Shown here: positions 40,146-48,287 of the stretch, piece by piece
How the letters are laid out: every line of letters starts with the position of its first letter
How positions within the stretch are numbered: position 1 is the first letter of the stretch
Source: Chrysophaeum taylorii
Taxonomy: Eukaryota > Sar > Pelagophyceae > Pelagomonadales > Pelagomonadaceae
Reading direction: 5' to 3'
DNA: 64,000 nt
Assembly: GCA_029834535.1 (NCBI GenBank)
Contig: JAQMWT010000370.1
Location: 62,001 to 126,000, forward strand
Program-made: the position numbers and the translations under genes
The notes under the pieces: generated by a model
The model's input: the letters and a program-made list of their open reading frames with translations, nothing else
Told to the model about the DNA's origin: nothing
Databases searched by the model: none

Positions 40146-40962
40146 TATTGTGCTGGCCTATGGCTAGTTAGTTGTTGAGCCTTACCCTCACTCGTACCAC
40201 GTCAGACGACGACGTCAGGACTGTGTACACTCGTCGAACGGACGCTGTGGTGAAGGAAGAGCCTTGGACTCCGGCGGGCCGAGCTTGAGGCGGTCGCACA
40301 GCGCGTCAAAAACAAAACGTTGGGTCTTCCTTCAACTTGAGCTTGCTGCGGCCTTTGAAGTCGATCTGCGCGAGATACTGTACAGTTCTATGGTGGTGGA
40401 ACGAACTTGCGAGGCGAGTCGTTGGTGCGTTGCTTCAGCTCTTCCAGCGCGCGCGCGATCTCGTCGAGGCGGCGATGGCGTCGGTGAATTGTTTCACAAC
40501 GAAGGCTTTTAATGATGACGTCGAGCGCGGAAGCTTGGCATCCGAGCGCGTTCCTGACGTCGGAGGATCTCTGGCTTGGCCGCGGCGAGATTTCGTGGCT
40601 CCACTAAACCCCGCATGGCTAGAGAGCTTTTTTCATCAGGATATCAGGTCCAGGCGCGTCGCTTGGTGTGTGTTTAAAGGACGACGGCAACAACAGGGTC
40701 GTCGACGCGGAAACGAAACTTTGGCGGCTGGATCCCGTATTGCGGCCTCGGGGAGAGCGACGCGGCGGCGCGGCGCGGCGAAAAACGTGCGGTCGGTCGG
40801 TCGGAGACGATGTCCAGCGAGGCAGGCAGGCAAAAAAGGACGCGAGCTAATAATACGCAACCACCTGCCATGAAGGAAGGAATGAGTGACGTCTCTCTTT
40901 CTTTTCAACAAATTGCAGTCCATCCATCCAAAAAAAAAAGTCCATCCATATTTTTTTTCGCT

Positions 40963-40990
40963 GGTTGGTTGGTTGGTTGGTTGGTTGGTT
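40963..40990. repeat. (GGTT)n microsatellite
   Basis: Seven tandem ggtt units. Confidence 0.92.
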
Positions 40991-41161
40991 TAAAAAGTAG
41001 AGCGCGCGACCCCCTAGCGCGCGCTGAAATGAGACGACCCGAGATGAGACGATAAAGAAAAAAGAAGACGCGGAGGTGCAGCGTGGCAGGAGAAAGAAGT
41101 AGGTAAAGGAGCTCCCTCCGTCAGCATCAAAGCAGCAGCAGGTTGCAGCAGAAATAAGAAA

Positions 41162-42883
41162 TCACATCTGGAAGGAGGTGAGGCCGACGTCCTTCGCCGC
41201 GGAGAGCTGGGCGATGGCCATGGAACGGACCGTGGCGAGTTCGACGAGCTCGTCCTTGTCGCGGCATTTGGTGGTGGCGGTGGCCAGCATGTCGACGACG
41301 TCCTGGGCCTGGTCGAAGGAAACGGCGAGTTGGAGTTTGAGTTCGGAGAGTCGCATCAAGGCCACCATGCAGGTCGGGTCGACCTTGAGGGCGGCCTCGA
41401 AGAGCTGCTGGGTGCGCTGGGTGTCGAACTGGTTGAGCTGGATGAGGGCGAGGCCCTTGTTGTAGAGGGGTACGGGGTTGTGGGCGTCGAGCGCGATCGC
41501 TTCGTCGAATTCGGCGATCGCCGCGTGCAGGTCCTGCTTTGCGAGGAGTATCTCGCCCTTGACTTGGTAGACCTCGGACATAGTCGGGGCGAGGCGCTCG
41601 GCCGCGCGGATCTGCGCCTGGATCGTCTCCTCGTCGGCCGAGTTGTGAATGAGCACCGTCGCGAGCCGAAGACGGGCGAGAACGTGGCCGGGCGCGGCGG
41701 CGACGCAGGCTTCGAGGTCTCGCTGGGCGGCGACGAGGTCGCGGCGAATGACGTGGAGCTGGGCGCGGTGCATGTAGACGTCCGAGGAGGTCGGGTCCTC
41801 GGCCAGCGCCTGGTCGAGTTCGGCGTCGGCTCGAGAGGCGTCTCCCGCGTCCACGAATACGCCCGCCAGCTTCACCCTAGTCTCCGCGCGCAGCGATGTA
41901 TCCGTCTCCGCGGCGAGAGATGCCTCGTAGGCTTCGCGGGCGCCCGAAAGGTCGTGGGCGAGGTGGCGGAAGAGGCCCACGTGGCGATTAAGCTCCGCTT
42001 TCGCGGCCTCGTCGAGGTCGGCTTTTATCCAACTCGCCTCCTCGACGTCGCGCTTCGCGTCCTCGTACTGCTTCGTGTAGGTGTATTTCGTCGCTCGCCG
42101 GAGGAGAGCGGCGACGCGGTCCGCTCCTTCCCCCGACACCTCGACCTCATCGCTTTCGGCCCGGGCCGCGCGCTCGCCGTAGCTCGCGTACGTCATCAGC
42201 AGCTGCGTGATCGTGTTCGAGGAAGGCATCCCGAAGTCAACCCCTCGCTCCTCGCGTTCCCTCAGAATCTCGTCGGCCTCGGCGCGACCCACCGCCCGCA
42301 TCACCGCCTCGACGTTGTCGACGGGCATCGGTTGTTCCGGATTTTTTCCTTCCTTCAACGCTTTCTTGAAGTCCTCGCGTTGAATCAGGAGATCCGCGCA
42401 AATCTCGACCAAAGCGTCTTCGAACCGCCCGAGCTTCTCGTAGATCCGCGCGCGCCGCCGCCGCACCTTGGCGTGCATCTTGTTGGCGCGCAGCACGACC
42501 CCGCAGTCCTCGAGGGACGCCTCGAGGTCGTCCACGCGTTCGCGGCAAGCCGATCTGTTGTTGTACAACGCGACTCGCTGCGACCCGAGGAATTCGTGCG
42601 CGTCCGCGAGCTCGATCGCCTTGGAGAAGTGCACGGCCGCCTCGGCGTACTTTGGAGGTTGCGCCTTGAAAAGCTCGAACGCCTTCTGCTTGGCGCGGTT
42701 GAACTCGGCCTTCACCTCCTCCTTCTCCGACGCCGCCTCTTCCTCCTCGCCAACCACCTCTTCTTCCTCTGTCGGAGGAGGAGGCGACGACGACGACGAC
42801 GACGACGACATGTACCACACGAGCGCGATCACGCCGGCGGCGACGGCCATGACGGCGACCCTGACGCGCGGACTGATCACCAT
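41162..42883 (-). CDS. TOM70: Tom70-like TPR import receptor
   Basis: A 573-residue protein from the ATG at 42883. The N-terminus is a short tail then a membrane segment (VRVAVMAVAAGVIALVWYMS), followed by a Ser8/Pro/Glu-rich spacer and a basic-acidic helix into the TPR region. TPR repeats fill the rest: a first clamp-like set (AEFNRAKQKAFELFKAQPPK, YAEAAVHFSKAIELA, ALYNNRSACRERVDDLEASL, with the NNRSA block typical of Hsp70/Hsp90-binding TPR clamps), then a C-terminal TPR set (ALAEDPTSSDVYMHRAQLHV and AIALDAHNPVPLYNKGLALI). This order matches Tom70, the outer-membrane receptor for mitochondrial carrier preproteins delivered by chaperones. Catalysis is not involved. An unrelated membrane-anchored TPR co-chaperone is the alternative. 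Confidence 0.88.
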   Translation of the reverse strand: MVISPRVRVAVMAVAAGVIALVWYMSSSSSSSSPPPPTEEEEVVGEEEEAASEKEEVKAEFNRAKQKAFELFKAQPPKYAEAAVHFSKAIELADAHEFLGSQRVALYNNRSACRERVDDLEASLEDCGVVLRANKMHAKVRRRRARIYEKLGRFEDALVEICADLLIQREDFKKALKEGKNPEQPMPVDNVEAVMRAVGRAEADEILREREERGVDFGMPSSNTITQLLMTYASYGERAARAESDEVEVSGEGADRVAALLRRATKYTYTKQYEDAKRDVEEASWIKADLDEAAKAELNRHVGLFRHLAHDLSGAREAYEASLAAETDTSLRAETRVKLAGVFVDAGDASRADAELDQALAEDPTSSDVYMHRAQLHVIRRDLVAAQRDLEACVAAAPGHVLARLRLATVLIHNSADEETIQAQIRAAERLAPTMSEVYQVKGEILLAKQDLHAAIAEFDEAIALDAHNPVPLYNKGLALIQLNQFDTQRTQQLFEAALKVDPTCMVALMRLSELKLQLAVSFDQAQDVVDMLATATTKCRDKDELVELATVRSMAIAQLSAAKDVGLTSFQM

Positions 42884-43093
42884 CTCAGGACCAGCACAGC
42901 CAAAAAAAAGGAGCGAAACAAACGATGAGGGTAAACGAAGAAAAAGGATGAGGGTAAACAAACTCTTGAGGTGCGTGCATCCCGCGATGATGATTTAACA
43001 ACAGATACTTGTGATCGATCATATGCCGTGAACGACGCAAACCTCTGAGCGGATATTTTTTTTTATCGCAGGCAAAAAAGGCCGCCGCCCGAA

Positions 43094-43222
43094 ATGAGCT
43101 TCGCTACCGTCGGCACTCCTCGATGGAAACCTCCCGTCAAGCCTGAAGAGGCGACGTCGTCGTCGTCGTCGACGCAAAGGACGAGTCCGTCACCTGGTAT
43201 TCATCCGAAATGTGGTGCTTAA
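43094..43222 (+). CDS. Small open frame or orphan first exon
   Basis: 42 codons from an ATG, Pro- and Ser-rich, with a (GTC)5 run. The composition and the clean ATG look gene-like; a GTATTC after codon 35 could be a donor. No partner exon is recognised. Confidence 0.22.
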   Translation: MSFATVGTPRWKPPVKPEEATSSSSSTQRTSPSPGIHPKCGA

Positions 43223-43713
43223 CACTCCTTGTTTTTGTCATCGAGTGTGCTGTTGATATCAGCAACATGTGGTGGGTGAGGTGACCCCGAGGACTAACAT
43301 TGACTTAGCCGCCTCGCCCTCAACGACAGTGTTTTGTTTTCTGGGGCATCGTGCTGCTGCTGCATAGAGCGTTGCTTCTCGTCTGTCTTCTTGCCATTTT
43401 GTGTCCCTTTGCTCTTCTAGATCATTTTTCGCCGTCCTCGCGCATTCTCCTCCTCCTCTGCGTTCATCTCCCAGTTATCCCTCTAACAACTTCCTTCCCC
43501 TTTGCTGCGCTTTTTTGCCGCCCCGTCTTTTCCCATTATTCTGACTCTTTGAGATGCATGGGAGTTGGCTGCCATGATAATAATAATAATAAGCTCGTAC
43601 AGGTGCTCCACTTGTCTTCTTCTTCTTCTTCTTCTTCTTTAGGCGCCGCTTCTGCTGCGTGGGCTGCGCCTCTCCTTTTCGTTTTTTTGGTATGTTGTCT
43701 TCGCCTTGTTTGA

Positions 43714-43800
43714 ATGGAGACTATCGATACCTACATATTTCGCCGTCAGCAACTCCGCTGGGCTTGCCATATTCCCCGCCGCATGTCCTGGAACCGCACG
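43714..43800 (+). mobile_element. LINE-type reverse transcriptase tail remnant
   Basis: The + strand encodes YIFRRQQLRWACHIPRRM, matching the widely conserved end of many non-LTR retrotransposon ORF2 proteins (RRQLRWAGHVARM). Only about 25 codons are recognisable. Confidence 0.5.
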
Positions 43801-43914
43801 GCTAATAAAACAAGGAACCCCGAAAAAGGCAAGCGCCTAGGCAGGGGGTTCGTGAACAACAACAACAACAACAACAAGAACAACGTCATCGACGGTATCG
43901 GCGACTGAGAGAAG

Positions 43915-44952
43915 TCACAAGCCGCGCCCCCCTTGGCCGGCGAAGTAGACGAAGTGGCGATAGGGAAGATACATCCAGCCGGTGTTGTAGAGGACGCCGG
44001 TACCGTTGGACCAGGAACGGTTGATGAGCGCGTGCTGGGCGTCGACAAAGGTGTGGAGCGGGTAGTCGGGCGGGGCGCCTTCCGGCCACCGCTTCCGGCG
44101 GATATTTTGGTTGAGCTCGAAGGAGCGCGCGAAGTAGCGCGCCGTTTTGTTGAGAGTGCGCGTGTCGAGGTGCGTAACCGGGACGTTGATCACGGCGCAC
44201 GGCGGTCTCGCGCCGTCGGCGCGACGCAGGTAGAGGGCTGCGGCGCCGCACCAGAGGCTGCACTGACCCCAGCCCGCGCGACGCTCTTCCTGGAAATTGG
44301 CGAGATCTACGAGCTTTGGCGCGAGCCATTTGAAAAATTCGGCGTCGATGACGGGCGTCTGCTGCTCGACGTAGGTCGTGCGAAGGACGAGGCAGTCGCG
44401 GTCGCAGAACCAGTCGCCCGCGTTGACGTGAAAGGTTCGGTCTTGAGTGGAGGGTTCGATCGTCGGCTGAGAGATGACGGGGGAGCCTACGGCGGCGTGC
44501 CAGGCCCAGAATTTGTGCCAGTCCAGGTCAGCGAGCCGAATGTCGGCGTCCGGAAGCCAGAGGTAGTCGAACCCGTCGAGCCTCCCGGCCATCGGCAGCT
44601 GGAACTGGAGCTTTGGGCACAACCGCTTCGAGCAGTTCTGCCCGGGCAGCCGCCCGTCGTAGACGTCTAGGCTCACGCCGAGCGCTTTCGCGGCCTCCAT
44701 CGCCGGCGCCCACGCGGCAGTCTCGCCGTCGTAGAGCGCAACGACCCACGAAGCCGCGAGGACGTGAGTGAAGCTCGCTACAACGTTCGCGATCGTCTTG
44801 CTTTTCGAATTGGCAACGAAACCGACCAGAACACGAGGGAGGCTCTCTCTCTCCGAGCGTATTCTCTCGCCCTCGACGCAGCACACCTCTCCAGGAGTCC
44901 TTGGTCTCGGCTCCAAACCTGCTACCATCGCGACGAGCATCATCCTTCTCAT
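43915..44952 (-). CDS. DUF707-type glycosyltransferase-like protein, paralogue 1
   Basis: A 345-residue single-exon protein with a signal-peptide-like start (MRRMMLVAMVAG). The central 150 residues match the DUF707 family seen in plants and algae: VGFVANSKSKTIANVVASF, a WVVALYDGE strand, then the long block CPKLQFQLPMAGRLDGFDYL leading to WLPDADIRLADLDWHKFWAW, and SPVISQPTIEPST. The PDADI motif occupies the place of the GT-A DxD. Members are predicted to be lysosomal or Golgi glycosyltransferase-like proteins; no activity has been shown that I can cite. Several Cys pairs (CSKRLCPK, CDRDC, CSLWCG) suggest disulfides in the lumen, and NRSWSNGT gives likely N-glycosylation sites. It is about 65-70 percent identical by eye to the gene at 46.9-48.0 kb. 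Confidence 0.8.
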   Translation of the reverse strand: MRRMMLVAMVAGLEPRPRTPGEVCCVEGERIRSERESLPRVLVGFVANSKSKTIANVVASFTHVLAASWVVALYDGETAAWAPAMEAAKALGVSLDVYDGRLPGQNCSKRLCPKLQFQLPMAGRLDGFDYLWLPDADIRLADLDWHKFWAWHAAVGSPVISQPTIEPSTQDRTFHVNAGDWFCDRDCLVLRTTYVEQQTPVIDAEFFKWLAPKLVDLANFQEERRAGWGQCSLWCGAAALYLRRADGARPPCAVINVPVTHLDTRTLNKTARYFARSFELNQNIRRKRWPEGAPPDYPLHTFVDAQHALINRSWSNGTGVLYNTGWMYLPYRHFVYFAGQGGRGL

Positions 44953-45385
44953 GATGCAATAATCCTTCTATCACTTCCCGGAGCCTACGTCCTCCATTGT
45001 TCTGAGCTCCTGAGATCCTGGAGATCCAAGTTGACGCTCTTGCCGCGAATTCCTTACCCTTTCCTGGAGACAAAGAAAGAAAGAAAGAAAGAGCCTTGTG
45101 GATAATATACGGAATGGAGAAAGAAAATAGCCAGAAGAAAAACCTACTGTACTTGAAGTTCAAATTAGGAGGAGCTGAACTTTTATGGTCTTGTACGAAA
45201 TCCTGTTGTTGATGGAACGGGAGCCTTCGTGCTGCTGCGAGCCGTTGAATACAATAGCAAAACAGTATATTATCCTAAAGTACACAATCTAGTGTTCGGG
45301 AGATATATATCTAGACGTTAAATGGTGGTCATCTTTGATGAGCAAAGTACCCTCCCACAAAAAAAGTTTCGAAGGTTCAAACCCT

Positions 45386-45859
45386 TCAACGGTCCCAAAA
45401 TTCCACCAAAAGAACGCGCCGAAGAAGAAGAAGAAGAAGAAGAGATGATGGCGAAGCTCTTCGTACCATGAATCTACACTTTTTTCGAGAAATACGAATG
45501 CGACAGAAGAAGGACGGGGCAGCTAGGTCAACGCGGAGGCGGACTTGTGTGGCCGACGGCCAAGACGAAGACGCAGAGGAATGTGAATGGGACAGATAGA
45601 GATATACGTTGCCGGGGAGGAGAAAAGGAGAAGTACCGTTTATTACCACAACGGTGATGGGGCGGGCCTTGTAACAATAGCGCTTAAGGAAGCGCGGAGT
45701 AGGAAGCGTCAGAGGCGGGCATCCCAAGAGGGCCCCGACTAAATCGCCGCCCTTGAGGGCGTACGTGGCCTGCCGCCGGACGTAGGTGCGTGCGACGGAG
45801 CTGGGGTTTCTTACAATGGTACTAAAAGAAAGACTTGATTCGACGAGGTCGACAAACAT
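45386..45859 (-). CDS. Unassigned frame over diverged dispersed repeat
   Basis: 157 codons; the segment VARTYVRRQATYALKGG overlies the core of the dispersed repeat also found at 7.6 and 15.2 kb, so the frame is probably part of a mobile element rather than a host gene. The C-terminal Leu/Ser run comes from (GAA)n on the opposite strand. Confidence 0.2.
   Translation of the reverse strand: MFVDLVESSLSFSTIVRNPSSVARTYVRRQATYALKGGDLVGALLGCPPLTLPTPRFLKRYCYKARPITVVVINGTSPFLLPGNVYLYLSHSHSSASSSWPSATQVRLRVDLAAPSFFCRIRISRKKCRFMVRRASPSSLLLLLLLRRVLLVEFWDR
45735..45805 (-). repeat. Dispersed repeat, diverged copy C
   Basis: Shares tacgtccggcggcag and an adjacent gtacgccct-type stretch with copies A and B, with insertions. 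It is the most diverged of the three. Confidence 0.45.
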
Positions 45860-46349
45860 CTAGCTACTTGCGCGCCGAGCCAGTGGGTATTTTGGGGGGA
45901 CTGGAGCTGAAGGAATGATGATCGCGGCGGAGGCACCGCATCAAGGTGCGAACGCAAAAAACTGCCATCATTCCATCGTCAAAAACCCGACGGACTGACG
46001 AGTATTAAATCCTGCGAGATATAGGGGTAACGTCGACGACTTTGGATCAAGGGCACGTGGCAGGCCCTCTCCCAGACCCAAGATGTTGACGGTGTAGCGA
46101 GACACCAGGTTGCAAGTAATTCGTCACCTATATAGTTTTGTTCGTTGGGCGATTTCGGCGTCGCGGAGGACTCAAAACAGACCTCAAACTACGGGCGGTT
46201 ACGTGAAATCATGCACCCCAAAGCGACGACGCGATCGTAGTCTCTCTTGACAACAATGGCAGTTTTGTGTTGTGATGCGTGTCCATAGGAGCATCGTGCT
46301 GTAGCATTTCAGAGCCGTTTGTTTCCCTCGTTTGCCTCTTGAAACTATC

Positions 46350-46440
46350 ATACCTAAATCTCTCGCCGCCAGCTCCGCCGAGCAGGCCACGTTGCCTTGG
46401 AATGCGGGACCGTCTCCCCCGGAGGATGCTCTAATCTTGG
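46350..46440 (+). mobile_element. LINE-type reverse transcriptase tail remnant
   Basis: The + strand encodes ISRRQLRRAGHVALE, a second match to the conserved end of non-LTR ORF2 proteins. Nucleotide similarity to 43,724-43,770 is visible. Both scraps lie downstream of a DUF707 paralogue. Confidence 0.5.
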
Positions 46441-46752
46441 TGCGCCTCTACGGCGGAGGCACTAGGGGCGGGTGGTGGCGGCCTCTTCGGATCGGCCACG
46501 ATTAAGATTCCAGCTATAAACAAAGAATTCTGTTACACCTCCCCGCGGTTCAACGACGAGCGGGGTCTCAAGAAGATGCTCCGCACATCCCACATACCAA
46601 CGAAGGAGTCCTGGTTCACCCACTTTCATGACCTTGGCGCCAGGCGATAAATACTTTCCCTTTTCTGCCCCCTTCAGAAACGCCCATTGATTCCGAACGG
46701 CGCTGGGCTCATCTGCCTACGCCCCACGCACTAGGCTGGCCTATATATATAT

Positions 46753-46777
46753 AGGATAGGATAGGATAGGATAGGAT
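46753..46777. repeat. (AGGAT)n microsatellite
   Basis: Five tandem pentanucleotide units following a short (TA)n tract. Confidence 0.9.
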
Positions 46778-46945
46778 TGTAAGTGTTCTACAATTTCGCG
46801 GTGTCACCTCGGGGATAGGCCTGTCGAAGAACATCGCTGGCAGTTTTTTTATTCTTAGTTGTTGTTCTACATCATAACTACCTTTCTACGAGAACACGGA
46901 GCAAACAGGTTCAGACGAAGTCCAGCACCAAAAGTCAAAAATCAA

Positions 46946-47998
46946 TCACCTCAAGCCTTTTCCCCCGGTCCAGTAGAAGTAGGCGAGGAAGCGGAAGGGG
47001 AGCCACGTCGCGCCGGAGTTGTAGAGGATGCCGGTGCCGTTTGTCCAGGCACTTTCGATGAGGGCGTGCTGGGCGTCGACGAAGGAGTGGAGAGGGTAGT
47101 TGGGAGGCGCGTTCCTTGGCCATCGTTTCTGACGGATGCTTATTTGGAGTCTGGTGGAACGGGAGTAGAATTCAGTCGTCTTGTTGATGGTGTGGGTGTC
47201 GAGATGCGTAATGGGCGCGTTGATCACGACGCACGCCGGTCTCTCGCCGCCGGCCGCGTAGAGAGTCGCAGCGCCGCACCAGACGCCACAATGACCCCAT
47301 CCGCTGCTTAGCTTCTCTTGCTCGTTCGCGAGATCAACGAGATTTGGGGCGAGCCATCGAAAGAAACCCGCGTCTAGGACGGGCGCCTGCTGCTCGACGA
47401 AGGTCGTCCGGAGAGCGTGACACCGCCCACCACAAAACCAATCGTCGGCGTTGACGTGAAAAGCGGTCTCCTGGGTCGAAGGGACGATCGTCGGCTGAGA
47501 GACGAGCGGTGCTCCCGCGGCCCCGTGCCATGCCCAGAACTTATGAAAGTCGAGGTCTGCGAACCGCATGTCGGCGTCCGGCAACCACACGTAATCAATG
47601 CCATCGAGCCTCGCGGCCATCGGCAGCTGGAACTGGAGTTTGGGGCAAAGCCGCTTCGAGCAATTCTGTCCGGGTTGCCTCGCGTCGTAGACGTCTAGGC
47701 TCACGCCGAGCGTCTCGGCGGCCTCCATTGCCGGCGCCCATGCGGTAGGCTCGCCGTCGTAGAGTGCGACCACCCATGACGCCACGAGAACTTTCGCGAC
47801 ATGAGCGAAGCTCGAGATCGCGTTCTCAATCGTTGCCTTCTTCGAATTCGAAACGAATCCGATCAGCAACCGTGGGAACGTCGTCAAGCGGCTCCTCCGT
47901 CGGCCGGCGAGTTCGCCGTGGACGCAACACACCTCTCGAGGCTGTTTGAGCTGCTGCGCCGCGACCAACCCCAGAATAATCATCACTCCTCGCATCAT
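46946..47998 (-). CDS. DUF707-type glycosyltransferase-like protein, paralogue 2
   Basis: A 350-residue single-exon protein with a stronger signal peptide than its paralogue (MMRGVMIILGLVAAQ). The same blocks occur in the same order: CCVHGE, LIGFVSNSKKATIENAISSF, WVVALYDGEPTAWAPAMEAA, CPKLQFQLPMAARLDGIDYV, WLPDADMRFADLDFHKFWAW, APLVSQPTIVPST, and the C-terminal YPLHSFVDAQHALIESAWTN. Cys residues are conserved with the paralogue, supporting luminal disulfides. Same strand and only 2 kb apart, the two are a local tandem duplication. Divergence is spread evenly and reading frames are intact in both, so both are probably functional. Donor and acceptor are unknown. Confidence 0.82.
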   Translation of the reverse strand: MMRGVMIILGLVAAQQLKQPREVCCVHGELAGRRRSRLTTFPRLLIGFVSNSKKATIENAISSFAHVAKVLVASWVVALYDGEPTAWAPAMEAAETLGVSLDVYDARQPGQNCSKRLCPKLQFQLPMAARLDGIDYVWLPDADMRFADLDFHKFWAWHGAAGAPLVSQPTIVPSTQETAFHVNADDWFCGGRCHALRTTFVEQQAPVLDAGFFRWLAPNLVDLANEQEKLSSGWGHCGVWCGAATLYAAGGERPACVVINAPITHLDTHTINKTTEFYSRSTRLQISIRQKRWPRNAPPNYPLHSFVDAQHALIESAWTNGTGILYNSGATWLPFRFLAYFYWTGGKGLR

Positions 47999-48287
47999 GT
48001 AACCATTGCAACGTTCTGTCTCACAACAAAATATTGCAGGGGATTCTGCAACGTTATGATATAATTTTTATTTTAATCGATCGCACGTCTGGAATGTAAC
48101 CCCCACCTTCCTAGAAATGCAAGATTTTAAATGAAACCCCTGACCTTTCTAAATAGTAGGCTACACGAACAGGCTCAAAATGACACGAAGCCGATGACGT
48201 CGTCGTCGTCAGAGTGAATGGATACTGACTGCAGGGGCAGAAAACTCAAAGGCAGCGGCCGGCGAAGATAATAATAATAAGGGAAAA

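Larger units (their letters stand above)
38947..41161. other. Spacer with duplication and dispersed repeat
   Basis: Holds a (CTG)n run near 39,100-39,130, the perfect 156-bp tandem duplication, dispersed-repeat copy 2 at 39.9-40.1 kb and a (GGTT)n run. A 178-codon + frame (40337..40873) has no domain; the opposite strand there has short protein-like stretches (for example EIARALEELKQRTND near 40,440), probably remnants. Confidence 0.5.
42884..43914. other. Spacer with small open frame and LINE-like scrap
   Basis: Begins with the Tom70-like gene's upstream region. A 42-codon frame at 43094..43222 (+) starts MSFATVGTPRWKPPVKPEEA and could be a first exon, but no continuation was found. (AAT)n and (TTC)n runs lie at 43,577-43,595 and 43,615-43,640, and a reverse-transcriptase-end scrap at 43,714-43,800. 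Confidence 0.45.
44953..46945. other. Spacer between the two DUF707 paralogues
   Basis: The left end includes a pyrimidine/AT-rich upstream region of paralogue 1. A diverged copy of the 7.6/15.2-kb dispersed repeat lies at 45.74-45.80 kb, a LINE-like scrap at 46.35-46.44 kb, an open stretch without ATG at 46,438-46,651 (+, includes NKEFCYTSPRFNDERGLKKM), and an (AGGAT)n run at 46,753-46,777. No complete gene recognised. Confidence 0.5.

Noticed and set aside
41330-42928. 532-codon frame antisense to the Tom70-like gene
   Set aside because: GC-rich third positions leave few stops antisense; composition is Arg/Leu/Val-rich with no domain.
43351-43713. 120-codon Leu-rich frame
   Set aside because: Composition comes from pyrimidine-rich DNA with (TTC)n; no domain and no gene-like codon pattern.
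45366-45386. tRNA-like T-arm (gaagg, ttcaaac, ccttc)
   Set aside because: The stem and loop look right, but no matching acceptor stem, anticodon arm or D arm lies at the correct spacing upstream.
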